Shown here: positions 1 to 10,217 of the stretch, piece by piece
Layout of the letters: every line of letters starts with the position of its first letter
Numbering within the stretch: position 1 is the stretch's first letter
Origin: CAWEPK01 sp963835595
Lineage (GTDB): Bacteria > Desulfobacterota > Syntrophorhabdia > Syntrophorhabdales > WCHB1-27
NCBI GenBank assembly: GCA_963835595.1
Contig: CAWIGL010000003.1
Coordinates: forward strand, 310,001 to 374,000
Reading direction: 5' to 3'
Length of the DNA: 64,000 nucleotides
Translations under genes and position numbers: made by a program
Notes under the pieces: generated by a model
Told to the model about the DNA's origin: nothing
The model's input: only the letters and a program-made list of their open reading frames with translations
The model's database searches: none

Positions 1-526
1 ACCCCGCTGGAGGCACGTCTCTGTTATGCTCGGAAGAAAACGATTCACCCGTAGAAATGAGCGCATGAAAATGTTGGAAAACGTTGACATCATGAGGAAT
101 GATGCTCGTGGCGACAAAGGTTTCCCACGTCTCGCTCGGCCGCAGGCGAACTGGCAACGGACGGCTGAGTATGTCCACACGGTTCCCTCCCTCATACCAC
201 ACGTGAGTGACTTCAACATCTGCTCCGGGCGTAACGTTCACGATCTTTATAAAGAAGTGTTCGACAGGCTTGCCGATGAAGTACGCCCGATGCACTAGAA
301 CTCTAAGCGCAGGAGGTTGAAGCTGTGGCCCAACATTTACATGGATATCACGTCCCGCCTGCAACAGCGACGTGCCAGCTTCGGCCCGTTGCGTCTGGCT
401 TTGTGTTTTCCCGCTCGGCTTTCTGAAAATGGGGATTATGGATCGTGCCAAGAAGCCCAGCACAATTATACCGATGCCACTAAAAAGCCAGGTCCTATTG
501 TCCCAAAGCCATTCAAGCGCCTTCAT
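1..526 (-). CDS. Membrane-anchored hypothetical protein, cut by the window edge
   Basis: Reading the minus strand from an ATG at 526 gives an uninterrupted frame of about 175 codons to the left edge, so the C-terminus is missing. The start reads MKALEWLWDN, followed by one hydrophobic segment (about residues 13-30, ending IIPIF) and then a soluble domain. Residues around 55-63 read AGRDIHVNVG, the kind of 'AGRDI' strand motif often seen just after the membrane anchor in small unassigned bacterial proteins. The remaining part looks like a beta-rich extracytoplasmic or cytoplasmic domain (HFFIKIVNVTPGADVEV). I do not recognise a family. Ribosome-binding site is weak. Product function unknown. 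Confidence 0.7.
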   Translation of the reverse strand, partial: MKALEWLWDNRTWLFSGIGIIVLGFLARSIIPIFRKPSGKTQSQTQRAEAGTSLLQAGRDIHVNVGPQLQPPALRVLVHRAYFIGKPVEHFFIKIVNVTPGADVEVTHVWYEGGNRVDILSRPLPVRLRPSETWETFVATSIIPHDVNVFQHFHALISTGESFSSEHNRDVPPAG

Positions 527-796
527 CGGCTGCTATTCCATGTCTGCCCAACATCTTTTTTTGGACAGGGGAGGGGGCCGTTCTTCACCGGCTTCACTTG
601 CTGACCGGTTGCCCTTCCGCCCACCTATCTATCCATTACCACTCGCACTCAGAGAACGCAAGCGAAATTTGAAAATTATCGACTTAAGAAAGTACTTGTT
701 GCATAACCTGACATTGTCCGATAGGTCAAAGCCCAACTCTTGCAAATATGCCGCAAGGATAGCCCAAGTAAGATCAATGCGGCAGAGGCGGGGAGG
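527..796. other. Intergenic stretch with no supported gene
   Basis: Several open frames exist on both strands but none shows a ribosome-binding site, family resemblance or a coherent protein composition. The palindromic repeat copy 1 (797-925) occupies the rest of the gap up to the transporter operon. Confidence 0.6.
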
Positions 797-924
797 GGGG
801 CCGGAGGAAATTCCGATGGATTTCGTGTTGTTTTTCGAGGAAGCGAGCCGGAGCATACGTAGTTAGTATGTGAGGACTCGCGACTGAGAAAACGACACGA
901 AGGACGCGGAATTAACCCGGCCCC

Positions 925-925
<1 letters not shown>
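797..925 (-). repeat. Palindromic intergenic repeat, copy 1 (inverted orientation)
   Basis: Ends are GGGGCCGG... and ...CCGGCCCC, forming inverted termini. Read on the minus strand it matches the copy at 10002-10130 segment by segment: GGGGGCCGGG start, CGAGTCCTCACATAC, a short spacer, GTATGCTCCGGCTCGC, then ATCCA...TCC and CCGGCCCCC. The CATAC/GTATG pair makes a central hairpin. It sits directly downstream of the oppF stop codon and could act as a transcript end or mRNA stabiliser. Confidence 0.85.
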
Positions 926-1868
<943 letters not shown>

Positions 1869-1872
<4 letters not shown>

Positions 1873-2854
1873 GCGGCGCCCCCTTCCGGTGCGCGCACCC
1901 AGCAGGCCGCCCTGTGGCCCGGCGCCACCTCGACGAGGGGAGGGTCCTCGACCCTGCACCTATCCGTGACAAGGGGGCAGCGCGTATGGAACCTGCACCC
2001 CGGCGGGAAGGCGAGGGCGGAAGGGACCATGCCCGCTATCGTGTAGAGCCTCGCCCCCCTCTTCGTCCTGCCGGGCAGGCTCTTGAACAACCCCTCCGTG
2101 TACGGATGGACGAAGGAGGCGAAGATCGATGCGCACGGCCCGTATTCTGCGATCTTGCCCCCGTACATGACGGCCACCTCGTCGGCCATCTCTGCGACGA
2201 TCCCAAGGTCGTGCGTGATGAGCAGGACGGCCGCGCCGGTCTCGTCCTGCATGTCCTTTATGAGCCGCAGGATGCCTGCCTGGATCGTCACGTCGAGGGC
2301 AGTCGTCGGCTCGTCGGCGATCAGAAGCTCCGGCTTCAGGCAAAGCGCCATCGCGATCATCACCCTCTGCTTCATGCCGCCCGGACAGCTGGTGGGGGTA
2401 GTCGGACATCCTCTGACGTCCGGCCGGGATGCCGACCTTCGCGAGGTAATCGACGGCGACCTCCCGCGCCTCCCGCCTGCCCATCCCCGTGTGGACGCGC
2501 ACCGCTTCCATAATCTGCGAGCCTATGGTGAAGACGGGGTTGAGGCTCGTCATCGGCTCCTGGAAGATCATCGACGCGAGCCTGCCCCTTATGTCGCGCA
2601 TCTCGATCTCGGAGCAGAGGTTTATCTCCCGGCCCGCGAGGCGTATCGCGCCGCCCGACGATCCTGCCTTGCGGCCCCGGCACGAGGCGGAGGACGGAAA
2701 GCGCCGTAACCGACTTGCCGCAGCCCGACTCGCCGACTAGGCCGAGCGTCCTTCCCCGCTCTACGGACAGGGAGACGCCGTCCACGGCCCTGGCAATGCC
2801 CTCGTCCGTGAAGAAGTAGGTCTTCAGATCGTCTATACGCAGGACTTCTTCCAC
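1869..2854 (-). CDS. oppD: Oligopeptide/dipeptide ABC transporter, ATP-binding protein (OppD type), two frameshifts
   Basis: Second ATPase of the transporter. GTG start at 2854, one base after the OppC stop. The N-terminal frame gives MEEVLRIDDLKTYFFTDEG and Walker A GESGCGKS; a second frame gives MIFQEPMTSLNPVF (Q-loop); a third gives MKQRVMIAMAL, Walker B LLIADEPTTALD and the C-terminal CRFHTRCP motif. The frame changes lie near 2656 and 2383, and at both places one extra G inside a GGG-C run explains the shift (for example HQLSG|GMKQRV across 2383). Assembled this way it is a normal-length OppD. I read the breaks as sequence errors because every domain piece is otherwise conserved. Confidence 0.88.
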
Positions 2855-2855
2855 G

Positions 2856-3790
2856 TCAGTCCTTCCTCAGGCGCGGGTCGAGGGCGTCCCGCAGGCTGTC
2901 GGCAAAAAGGTTGAAGGAGAGCACGAGTAGGAACAGGAAGATGGACGCGCCCGCCAGGTTCCACCAGATGCCGTTCGGCAGCTCCCTGTCCGCGGTCATC
3001 AGCATCCTGCCCCAGCTCCCCGTGCCCGGCTCCGCGCCGAGGCCGATATACGTCAGGATCGCCTCCGACATGACGAGGCCGGAAAAGTCGAGGGTCATAT
3101 CGATGATTACGAGGTACATGACGTTCGGCAGGATATGGCGGAAAAGGAGCCTTAAGTCGCTCGCGCCGAGCGCCCGCGCGGCCTCGACGTACTCCATGCT
3201 CTTCACCTTCAGGGTCTCTCCACGGATGAGCCTGCAAAGCCCCACCCAGGAGGTGACGCCCAGGGCGACGCACAACTGCCAGAGGCCCCTCTCCATGACC
3301 ATCAGCATCGCGATAAGGAGCAGTATCGCCGGGATGGACGAGAGCACCTGGTAGACGTACTGGATCGCGTCGTCGATCCTGCCTCCGTAGAAGCCCGCGA
3401 AAAGGCCCAGGAGGACCGCGAAGAAGGCCGCGAGGACGGAAGGGACGATGCCTATGATGAAAGCGGTCCTCACGCCCTTCAGGGCGTCGTAAAGCACGTC
3501 CTCGCCGAGGTTGTTCGTGCCGAGGAGGTGGCGGCCCTTCAGGGGGAACTCCTGCCTGTTGAGGACGCCATGCCGCGCGAGCGGCGGCGAATAGGACTTC
3601 TCGACGGGCTTTGGAAGAGGGCGTCGAGGGCGGTCCTGTCCCAGCGCAGGCCCGCCGCCGTGTGGTGCGGCAGGGGGACGACGTCGAGCAGCGCGACGAG
3701 CGCGAAGAGGCAGACGACGAAGAAGGCGGCCTACGCGTGCCTGTCCTTCCTTATCCTCCTCGCCGCTATCTTTAGGTGCGATTCCGTCAA
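2856..3790 (-). CDS. oppC: Oligopeptide/dipeptide ABC transporter permease (OppC type), one frameshift and one in-frame TAG
   Basis: Inner-membrane permease. The clean part (from about 3610 down) contains the loop after TM1, then five hydrophobic segments and the EAA-type motif YVEAARALGASDLRLLFRHILPN. The true N-terminus is in another frame: a TTG at 3790, preceded by GAGGA, gives LTESHLKIAARRIRKDRHA and then a TAG at 3731-3733 just before the first membrane helix (AAFFVVCLFALVALLDVV). A TGG tryptophan would be expected there. A one-base loss near 3612 joins the two frames. Starts 8 nt after the OppB stop. Confidence 0.82.
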
Positions 3791-3800
3791 GCCCCAATCC

Positions 3801-4785
3801 TCAATCGAACGTGACCCTCGGGTCTACGAGGGTATAGCTGATGTCCGTCAGGATGCTTCCCGCTATGTAAAGGAGCGAATAAATGTAGACGAGCGTCCTT
3901 ATGACCGGGTAGTCGTGGTTGTTGATGGCGTTGAGCATCATGTTCCCCATGCCGGGGATGCCGAAGTACATCTCCAGAAGGAGGCTCCCTGTGATCGAGG
4001 AACGGTATGGAGAGGACCGTCACCGTCAGGATGGGGATCATCGCGTTCTTCAGGACGTGCTTAAAGAGGATTTTCTCTTCGCTCAGGCCCTTGGCCATCG
4101 CGGTCCTCACGTAGTCCGCCCGGACCTCGTTGAGCATGACGGTCCTGTAGAAGCGGAGGTTTCCCCCGAGGGCGGATGCGACGGCGAGGATGACGGGCAA
4201 AAGGAGGAACTTCCACGCCCCCAGGCCGAACTCGTAGCCGTAGATCGGGAAATACTTGAAGACTACGGCCAGGAGGTACTGCCCCAGAATGATGTAATTG
4301 AGTATGACGATGCTCATCAGGATGACGCAGACGAAGAGGGCCACCCTGTCGAGATATGTGCCCCGGTAATAGGCGACGAAGAGGGCGAGGGGCAGCGTGA
4401 TGAGGATAGACAGGATGAAGGCGGGGATCGTCAGCGTCAGCGACGGGCCTATCTTCTCCCTGAGCAGGCTGCCCATCTTCTCGTGGAGGTAGTCGGACTC
4501 CGGGAACTGGAAGAGCACCAGCTCCCGCATCTGGTTCCAGAAGCGGCTGTCGAAGGGGTGGAGGCGGCCGTCCGGCCCACGTTGAAGGTTCAGGAAGATG
4601 GGCTTGTCCATGCCGTGGGCGTGGATCCAGCTCTTCACCTGGATTTCCGTCGGGTTCTTGCCGAGCTGCTTCCTGGCTATCGCATCGGGGGACGCGAAGA
4701 CGTTGAAGAGCAAGAACGTCACGAGGCAGACGCCCAGCACGGTGGGGACGGCGAGCAGGAGCCTTCGCAGAATATAGCCGGCCAA
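3801..4785 (-). CDS. oppB: Oligopeptide/dipeptide ABC transporter permease (OppB type), one frameshift
   Basis: Inner-membrane permease starting MAGYILRRLLLAVPTVLGV, with an N-terminal helix, a long periplasmic loop (about residues 30-105), and further helices. The EAA motif reads YVRTAMAKGLSEEKILFKHVLKNAMIPI. Near 4000 the frame slips after TVLSIPFL; in the adjacent frame the protein continues (GSLLLEMYFGIPGMGNMML) to the expected C-terminus SYTLVDPRVTFD and stops at 3801, leaving 10 nt before the OppC start. The ATG at 4785 immediately follows the stop codon of the binding-protein gene. Confidence 0.87.
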
Positions 4786-6808
4786 TTATCGCCTCCTCTG
4801 TCTGTGCTTGATAACGACTGCGGGCAGCGCGAGGGCCAGCAAAAGCCCAGCCGAATAAAGGAGCACCCTGTAGTCGGGCCTGTCCTCGCGGCCCCAGTAA
4901 GCACGCCTCGCCTCCGGGTCGATCCGCAGGTATTTCTTATAGTTGCCCGTTATGCTGTGGTTCTTGCCGTTCTTGTACCAGGAATGGCGCAGCACGTAAG
5001 ACGGCGTGTGGACGTTGAATATCCAGGGGCACTCCTCGACCGCTATCGCCACCATCTGTCTTATCACCGCCAATCTCTCCGGGCCGTCGTCCATCGTCTT
5101 CATCCGCTCGTATAGCCGGTCATATTCCGGGTTGGAGAAGGCCGCATGGTTCGGGTTCGGCGGGGCATTCGGACCGTAAAGCAACTGGAGGAAATTCTCC
5201 GGGTCGGGGTAGTCTGCGACCCAGCCGGATGACGCCATCTGGAACGTCCCCTTTATGGTCCTCTCAAGGATACTGCGAGAACGTGTTGACCTGGAGCTTC
5301 ATCTTTACGCCGAGCTGCTCGAAGCACCGCATGTCGAAGGTCGCCTGCTCGCGGGCGCGGGCAGAGTCGGAGCCTATGTCGTAGGTAAGCTCAAGTTGCC
5401 TGCCCGTGCGCTCGTCGATGCCGCCTGGTAGCCCGCCTTCGCCATAAGCTCCCTGGCCTTCTCCAGGTCATGGGTCTTATAAGGGTTTTTGAGCGACGGG
5501 TCGTAGCCGAAGACGCCTGGGGGCAGGGGGCCTTGGGCGTTGACTGCGCGGCCGTTCAGGTAGATCTGGTTGAACAGGTCGCTGTCGTAGGACAATGAGA
5601 GCGCCTGCCGCAGGTACTTGTTCTTCCCGAGCACCGGGTCGCGCATGTTGAAGGCTACATAGTAGACGTCCAGGTCGTTCCCTATCTCAAGGGAGATGCC
5701 CTTTTTGACGAAGTCCGGCGAGAGGTCGAGCTGCTTCGTTATGACCCTGTCGAACTGCTCCTGGGGAATGCCGGAGGCGTCGAGGTATCCCTGGAGGAAG
5801 AGCAGCCAGACAGGCTGGGCCGTGGGTACTATGGTGTACCAGACCTCGTCCGTCAGGGGCAGCCTTTTGCCCGCGTCGCTGAGCAGCCCCTTCTCCTGGT
5901 CGCCGGGCGCGCCCGCAGCGGGGTAATATTCGGTCCTGAACGTCGGGTTCCTTTCGAGGACGATCCTGTGCTGCCGCTTCCACGATTTGAGCCGGTAAGC
6001 GCCCGTGCCGACGGGGTGGCGGGAGAAGCGGTCGCGCCCATGCGCGTTGTAGTACTCGACCGCCTCGTGGGGCACCGGCGCAGTATAGGTCATGGCCATG
6101 ACGTATATGAAGGCGGGGTAGGGCTCCGTCAGGGTGATTTTCAGGGTCCGGTCGTCCGGCGCCTGAAGCCCCTTGATGTCAGCCGAATAATCGGCCTTCC
6201 CGGCAGCTGCGGCCTTCTTGAAGAAGTCGTCGATGCCCTCGATCTTCCCTGCAACCAGCCAGTACCCCGTAGACTGGACCTGCGGGTCGGCAAGCCTTTT
6301 GATGCTGTAAATGACGTCGTTCGCGGTGACGCGCCGGCCCTTACCGCCCGGGAAGCAGGGGTCGTCCTGGAAATAGATGTCGTCGCGCAGCCTGAAGGTA
6401 TACTCCATCCGCGCGACCTTCTTCGGGACTCCTTTTTCTGTAACGGTCCTCGTAAAAGATGCGCTTCTCCGGGTAGGCGGCCGCCAGGGCCGGCTCCACC
6501 TTGTAGGGCCTATCGAGGTAGCTGTTCTGGTAGAGGGCGTCGTAGATCTGGTTGGTTATCTCCCCGGATGTCACATCCGACACCTGCGCCGGGTCGAGCG
6601 TCCGGGGGTCCTCGGAGAGGGCGGTATACAGGATCTGCTTGGCGGACGCGGTAGGGTAGGGGTTGTTGCTGCACGACGACAGAAAGGCGGCCAGGGCAAG
6701 GACGGCGAAAAGGGCGAAGGTCGGTGCGGTCGGGAGCGCGCGGCGCCGGACCGGCCGCTTCTCCTCTTTCTTATCTTTCTCGTGTTTTAAGGCCGTTGAT
6801 GCAGGCAT
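4786..6808 (-). CDS. oppA: ABC transporter substrate-binding lipoprotein (SBP family 5, OppA/DppA-like), several frameshifts
   Basis: First gene of the transporter operon. ATG at 6808 gives MPASTALKHEKDKK, a membrane segment and a lipobox (FLSSC), followed by LYTALSEDPRTLDPAQ, the classic start of family-5 binding proteins. The solute-binding core continues as MEYTFRLRDDIYFQ, NDVIYSIKRLADP and so on. The C-terminal part (WVADYPDPENFLQLLYGPN) is in a third frame. Breaks lie near 6430, 5400 and 5275. Unusually, the protein ends with a second hydrophobic helix (VLLYSAGLLLALALPAVVI) and a basic tail, so it may be anchored at both ends. An extended -10 (TTGGTACAAT, 6820-6829) lies only 11 nt before the ATG. 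Confidence 0.87.
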
Positions 6809-6819
6809 TCGGTCAGGGT

Positions 6820-6829
6820 ATTGTACCAA
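6820..6829 (-). promoter_or_regulatory. Putative extended -10 box of the transporter operon
   Basis: TTGGTACAAT on the minus strand, ending 11 nt before the OppA ATG at 6808. No Shine-Dalgarno lies between. No convincing -35 hexamer is visible, consistent with an extended -10 promoter. Confidence 0.45.
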
Positions 6830-6986
6830 AAGGGGGGTGCTAAGTCCATAGAGGCGGGAAAGGGGTAATGACGGATTTTAAATTAGAGCAAAAGGTTTTT
6901 GAAATTCGCCCCCGCCCGACGCTTGACAAGAGATTGGACGCGAAAGGCGCGAAAAGATCCCGGCCGCGAATCTACATCCACGCCGA

Positions 6987-7016
6987 TTGACAACGCATGT
7001 CTTGAGGCCGTATGCT
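6987..7016 (+). promoter_or_regulatory. Sigma-70-type promoter of the cyclophilin gene
   Basis: TTGACA at 6987-6992, an 18-nt spacer and TATGCT at 7011-7016, 38 nt upstream of the ATG at 7055. Confidence 0.65.
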
Positions 7017-7054
7017 AAAGGCCCGGAAGTTAACGTATGAACGAGGAGTAAGCT

Positions 7055-7684
7055 ATGAAAGGGAGATTCATAAAGACGGCCTTCGCGTTGGCGATAGGCG
7101 CCGTTATCGCATCGGCCGGCGTGTCCGGCGCGCAAGATACGACGGAGAAAGGGGTCAAGAGAATGACATATCCACCATTGCAGGCAATGATGAGCACTAC
7201 GAGGGGCGACATCAGGCTGAACCTGTTCCCGGACAAGGCGCCGCTGACCGTCCTCAACTTCGTCAACCTGGCGAAGCGCGGCTTCTACGACGGCCTCAGC
7301 TTCCACAGGGTCATACCCGATTTCATGATCCAGGGCGGAGACCCCACAGGCAGCGGGATGGGCGGTCCGGGCTACACGTTCAGGGACGAGTTCTCAAGCG
7401 AGCTGAGGCACAGGAGGCCCGGCATGCTTTCGATGGCGAACTCCGGTCCCAATACGAACGGCAGCCAGTTCTTCATCACCCACGTCCCGACCCCGTGGCT
7501 CGACAACAAGCACACGATCTTCGGCCAGGTCGTTGACGAGAGGGACCAGGCCGTTGTCAACAGCATCGTCCAGGGCGACAAGATCGATTCGATCACCATA
7601 AAGGGCGACTACTCGAAGCTGGCGGAAGACCACAAAGAGCAACTCGCCGAGTGGAACGCCATACTCGATAATAAGGGCAAGTAG
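7055..7684 (+). CDS. Exported peptidyl-prolyl cis-trans isomerase (cyclophilin type)
   Basis: Catalyses proline isomerisation during protein folding, probably in the periplasm. 209 residues; residues 1-26 form a signal peptide (KTAFALAIGAVIASAGVSGAQ). The cyclophilin core has NFVNLAKRGFYDGLSFHRVIPDF, the catalytic FHR..., GGDPTGSG and the NGSQFFITHVPTPWLDNKHTIFG block. After the core there is an extra charged helix (about residues 180-209). Start at 7055 is chosen from GAGGAG 7 nt upstream and a TTGACA/TATGCT promoter. Single-gene unit; 95 bp to the next gene. Confidence 0.94.
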   Translation: MKGRFIKTAFALAIGAVIASAGVSGAQDTTEKGVKRMTYPPLQAMMSTTRGDIRLNLFPDKAPLTVLNFVNLAKRGFYDGLSFHRVIPDFMIQGGDPTGSGMGGPGYTFRDEFSSELRHRRPGMLSMANSGPNTNGSQFFITHVPTPWLDNKHTIFGQVVDERDQAVVNSIVQGDKIDSITIKGDYSKLAEDHKEQLAEWNAILDNKGK

Positions 7685-7763
7685 CCGTCAATAACCGGCG
7701 GTCCCTGCTATTCTCACCGCTTTGCCCGGCCCCGCGCGGCCCGTTCCCAAACGGGTGTGCCTG

Positions 7764-7772
7764 TGGTAGCCT
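7764..7772 (+). promoter_or_regulatory. Extended -10 box giving a leaderless mRNA
   Basis: TGGTAGCCT ends 6 nt before the GTG start at 7779; no Shine-Dalgarno is present. Transcription would start at the start codon itself. See the finding on leaderless genes. Confidence 0.5.
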
Positions 7773-7778
7773 ATTGGC

Positions 7779-8465
7779 GTGCGTGAAAGATTGCTCGATA
7801 TCTTCGACAGGCTCCTTCGCGCCTACGGGCCGCGCCACTGGTGGCCCGGCAATTCACCGCTTGAGGTGATGGTCGGCGCGGTGCTGACCCAGAACACGGC
7901 GTGGCGGAACGTGGAAAGGGCCATCACCAACATGAAGGAAAGGGGCCTCATGGAGATGGGCGCCCTGCGCGAGATCGGGGAAGGGGAGCTTGCGGAGGTC
8001 ATAAGGCCCGCAGGGTTTTACCGGCTGAAATCGGAGCGCCTCAAGGCCCTTATCGACCATTTTTACGAGCGGTACGGCGGCGTCATCGGGAAGACGCAGC
8101 GCGAGACGACGGCTGCGCTGCGGGCCGGTCTTCTCTCCGTAAAGGGCATAGGCCCCGAGACTGCGGACAGCATCCTCCTTTACGCCCTCGACCGCGCTGT
8201 CTTCGTAGTCGATGCATACACGGTGCGCTTCCTGGCGAACCACGGCTTGCACGAAGGCGGTGATTACCATGACGTGCAAAGGCTCTTCACGGAGAGCCTG
8301 CCGGAAGATGTCCGTCTTTTCAACGAGTTCCACGCCCTTATCGTCTGTCTGGCCCAGCGCCATTGCAAAAAGAGGCCGGAATGCGCCGGCTGCCCCCTCG
8401 CCGACGGCAAAAAGCCCGCCCGCCGGGCCTTAAAGAAGCCCCTTAACGGGCGCCGGTCCCCGTAA
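7779..8465 (+). CDS. HhH-GPD DNA glycosylase, endonuclease III-like with Fe-S cluster
   Basis: Base-excision repair enzyme of the Nth/MutY superfamily, 228 residues. Residues 26-40 read PLEVMVGAVLTQNTA, the helix-hairpin-helix is at LLSVKGIGPETADSILLYAL (the lysine of VKG is the expected glycosylase/lyase lysine and the aspartate of VVDAYT the catalytic acid), and the C-terminal cysteine set HCKKRPECAGCP binds a [4Fe-4S] cluster. It resembles the 'endonuclease III domain' proteins of anaerobes and archaea rather than classical Nth. The GTG start has no ribosome-binding site but an extended -10 box 6 nt upstream. Confidence 0.9.
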   Translation: MRERLLDIFDRLLRAYGPRHWWPGNSPLEVMVGAVLTQNTAWRNVERAITNMKERGLMEMGALREIGEGELAEVIRPAGFYRLKSERLKALIDHFYERYGGVIGKTQRETTAALRAGLLSVKGIGPETADSILLYALDRAVFVVDAYTVRFLANHGLHEGGDYHDVQRLFTESLPEDVRLFNEFHALIVCLAQRHCKKRPECAGCPLADGKKPARRALKKPLNGRRSP

Positions 8466-8569
8466 AGCCGGAATAGGGTTTACAAAAGCCTGCGTAATCT
8501 ATTACTATTATGTGAGTGCTGCGCGTCGCCGGCCGGCGAAGGCGCAGCGAGCGGCAAGGGACATCGACG

Positions 8570-8992
8570 ATGACGATATGCGTAGTTGACGGCCAGGGCG
8601 GCAAGATCGGGAGCATCATCATCTCCAGGCTGAAGGAGCGGCTCAAGGAGAACATAGAGATCATAGCCCTGGGGACGAATTCGGCGGCGACGCAGAACAT
8701 GATGAAGGCGAGGGCGAACCGGGGCGCATCCGGCGAGAACGCCATCGTCTCGACCGTAAGAAAGGCGGATATCATTATCGGCACGATGAATATACTGATG
8801 GCCAACTCGATGCTGGGGGAGCTGACGCCTCTCGCCGCGAAGGCGATAGCGGAATCGGAGGCGGCAAAGTTCGTGCTGCCGGTCACGCAGGAAAACGTGA
8901 CCGTCGTGGGCAGGAACGAGATGTCGATACCCCAGTTGGTCGGCCTGCTGGTGGAGATGATCGAGAAGGAGACGGGCAGATGTGCGAGGTAA
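8570..8992 (+). CDS. DUF3842 family protein
   Basis: About 140 residues starting MTICVVDGQGGKIGSIII, a Rossmann-like glycine-rich start, and ending in a helix (LVGLLVEMIEK). The family is conserved but uncharacterised; the fold suggests a small nucleotide-binding protein. The start at 8570 is preferred over a longer frame from 8516 because AAGGGA precedes it and the upstream residues are arginine-rich and not conserved in type. It overlaps the CooT gene by 13 bp, so the two are almost certainly co-translated. Confidence 0.82.
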   Translation: MTICVVDGQGGKIGSIIISRLKERLKENIEIIALGTNSAATQNMMKARANRGASGENAIVSTVRKADIIIGTMNILMANSMLGELTPLAAKAIAESEAAKFVLPVTQENVTVVGRNEMSIPQLVGLLVEMIEKETGRCAR

Positions 8993-9186
8993 AGGTATTC
9001 AAAAAGACAGAGGACGAAGAGACCCTGCTCCTCAAGGACGTGTACCTCATCGAGGAGGAGGAGGACGGCTTGCGGTTCGAGACGATCTTCGGAGAGCAGA
9101 AGATATACGAGGCCGAGATCGTTTCGGTCTCCTTCTCCGAGAACAAGGTGGTGATAAGGGATAAGGCGCCTTCAGCTCTTCCGTGA
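8980..9186 (+). CDS. cooT: CooT family nickel-binding protein
   Basis: Small protein of 68 residues beginning MCEVKVFKKTEDEETLLLKDVYLIEEEEDGL. The second-residue cysteine is the nickel ligand of CooT, which in Rhodospirillum assists nickel delivery to carbon monoxide dehydrogenase. The rest is a short beta-barrel type sequence (YEAEIVSVSFSENKVVI). It overlaps the DUF3842 gene upstream and is convergent with the zinc-ribbon gene, overlapping it by 15 bp. No CODH gene is in the window, so its client here is unknown. Confidence 0.85.
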   Translation: MCEVKVFKKTEDEETLLLKDVYLIEEEEDGLRFETIFGEQKIYEAEIVSVSFSENKVVIRDKAPSALP

Positions 9187-9339
9187 GGTCTTCGGCGTAA
9201 AGACGGTGAGGAGCTGCTGGGCGTTCTTCTTGCCGCAGCCCGGACATTTTGCGGCCTTGCCCTTTTCGAGCCGGCTGACGGGCGCCGTTACCGTAAATTC
9301 CTTGCCGCAGCCGAGGCATTTAAAATCATAGACCGGCAT
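9172..9339 (-). CDS. FmdB-type zinc ribbon protein
   Basis: Small regulatory-type protein of 55 residues starting MPVYDFKCLGCGKEF, with two Cx2C knuckles (CLGC and CPGC) forming one zinc ribbon. The ATG at 9339 is chosen because AGGAGG lies just upstream; a longer frame from 9408 has no ribosome-binding site. The function of FmdB/CxxC_CXXC_SSSS proteins is not firmly established. Confidence 0.85.
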   Translation of the reverse strand: MPVYDFKCLGCGKEFTVTAPVSRLEKGKAAKCPGCGKKNAQQLLTVFTPKTSRKS

Positions 9340-9413
9340 AGCGTCCTCCTTCCCTGGGTCGTTTGAAGGCATATGATTAATTGTAGGACCCGCACCTTCA
9401 GGAGTCAAACACT

Positions 9414-10001
9414 ATGTGGCAAGATTTCCTGAAATCGTTCATACCCCTTTTTTTCGCCCTCGACGCCCTCGGCGTTCTCCCCCTTTATGCGCGCTTCTCC
9501 GTCGGACTGACGGAAAAGCAGAAGGCGCACGTCCTGCGCGACTCCATCGTCACGGCGCTGCTCATCACCCTGGCCTTCATAGCCCTCGGCAATGAGATAC
9601 TCCACTACCTCAACATATCGATCCACGACTTCCAGATCGCGGGCGGCATCGTCCTCTTCATCATCTCGACGAAAGACCTGATCGTCAGCAGGCCGGACGA
9701 CCTGGCGGGGCAGGAAGACCTGTTTGCGGTCGTTCCCCTCGGCGTGCCCCTTCTCGCAGGTCCTGCCGTGCTGACTACGTCGCTCATAGTTTTCAACACC
9801 TTCGGCTTCTTTTACGTCTTTATCTCAGTGCTCCTCAACCTGCTTATAGCCGCCGTGCTCTTCAGGTATTCCCTCAAGATACTCCGTCTTATCAGCAGGA
9901 AGTGGATCGAGGCGATGGCCAGGGTGTTCATGCTGCTTCTTGCGAGCATAGCCATTATGTTCATTCGGACCGGACTTCAAGGCATCATGGCCATGCGATG
10001 A
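9414..10001 (+). CDS. MarC family integral membrane protein
   Basis: Inner-membrane protein of 195 residues with about six hydrophobic segments. It starts MWQDFLKSFIPLFFALDALGVLP and contains the repeated half-domain motif typical of MarC/UPF0056 (LDALGVLPLY and VPLGVPLLAGPAVLTT). Function is not established; the old link to multiple antibiotic resistance was not upheld. Repeat copy 2 begins right at its stop codon. Confidence 0.9.
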   Translation: MWQDFLKSFIPLFFALDALGVLPLYARFSVGLTEKQKAHVLRDSIVTALLITLAFIALGNEILHYLNISIHDFQIAGGIVLFIISTKDLIVSRPDDLAGQEDLFAVVPLGVPLLAGPAVLTTSLIVFNTFGFFYVFISVLLNLLIAAVLFRYSLKILRLISRKWIEAMARVFMLLLASIAIMFIRTGLQGIMAMR

Positions 10002-10130
10002 GGGGGCCGGGATCTTTTTGCGGCTTACGTCGTCGTCGTGTTCGGCGCGAGTCCTCACATACACAAAAAGTATGCTGCGGCTCGCACCTCCGCGACTCCT
10101 AGTCATCCACAAAAATCTCTCCGGCCCCCC
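10002..10130 (+). repeat. Palindromic intergenic repeat, copy 2
   Basis: Best reference copy, 129 bp. It starts GGGGGCCGGGATCTTTTTG and ends AAAATCTCTCCGGCCCCCC. The centre has CGAGTCCTCACATAC, then ACAAAAA, then GTATGCTGCGGCTCG, so both an outer stem (GGGGGCC/GGCCCCC) and an inner stem (CATAC/GTATG) can form. It sits between the MarC stop and the convergent acylphosphatase gene. Confidence 0.88.
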
Positions 10131-10217
10131 GTCCGATTCATACCCGGCATTGACCTTCACGCTTGCCACTTTACGCAAAACGGGATAACCAGCACGGGTT
10201 GTAAGTAATTAATATTG

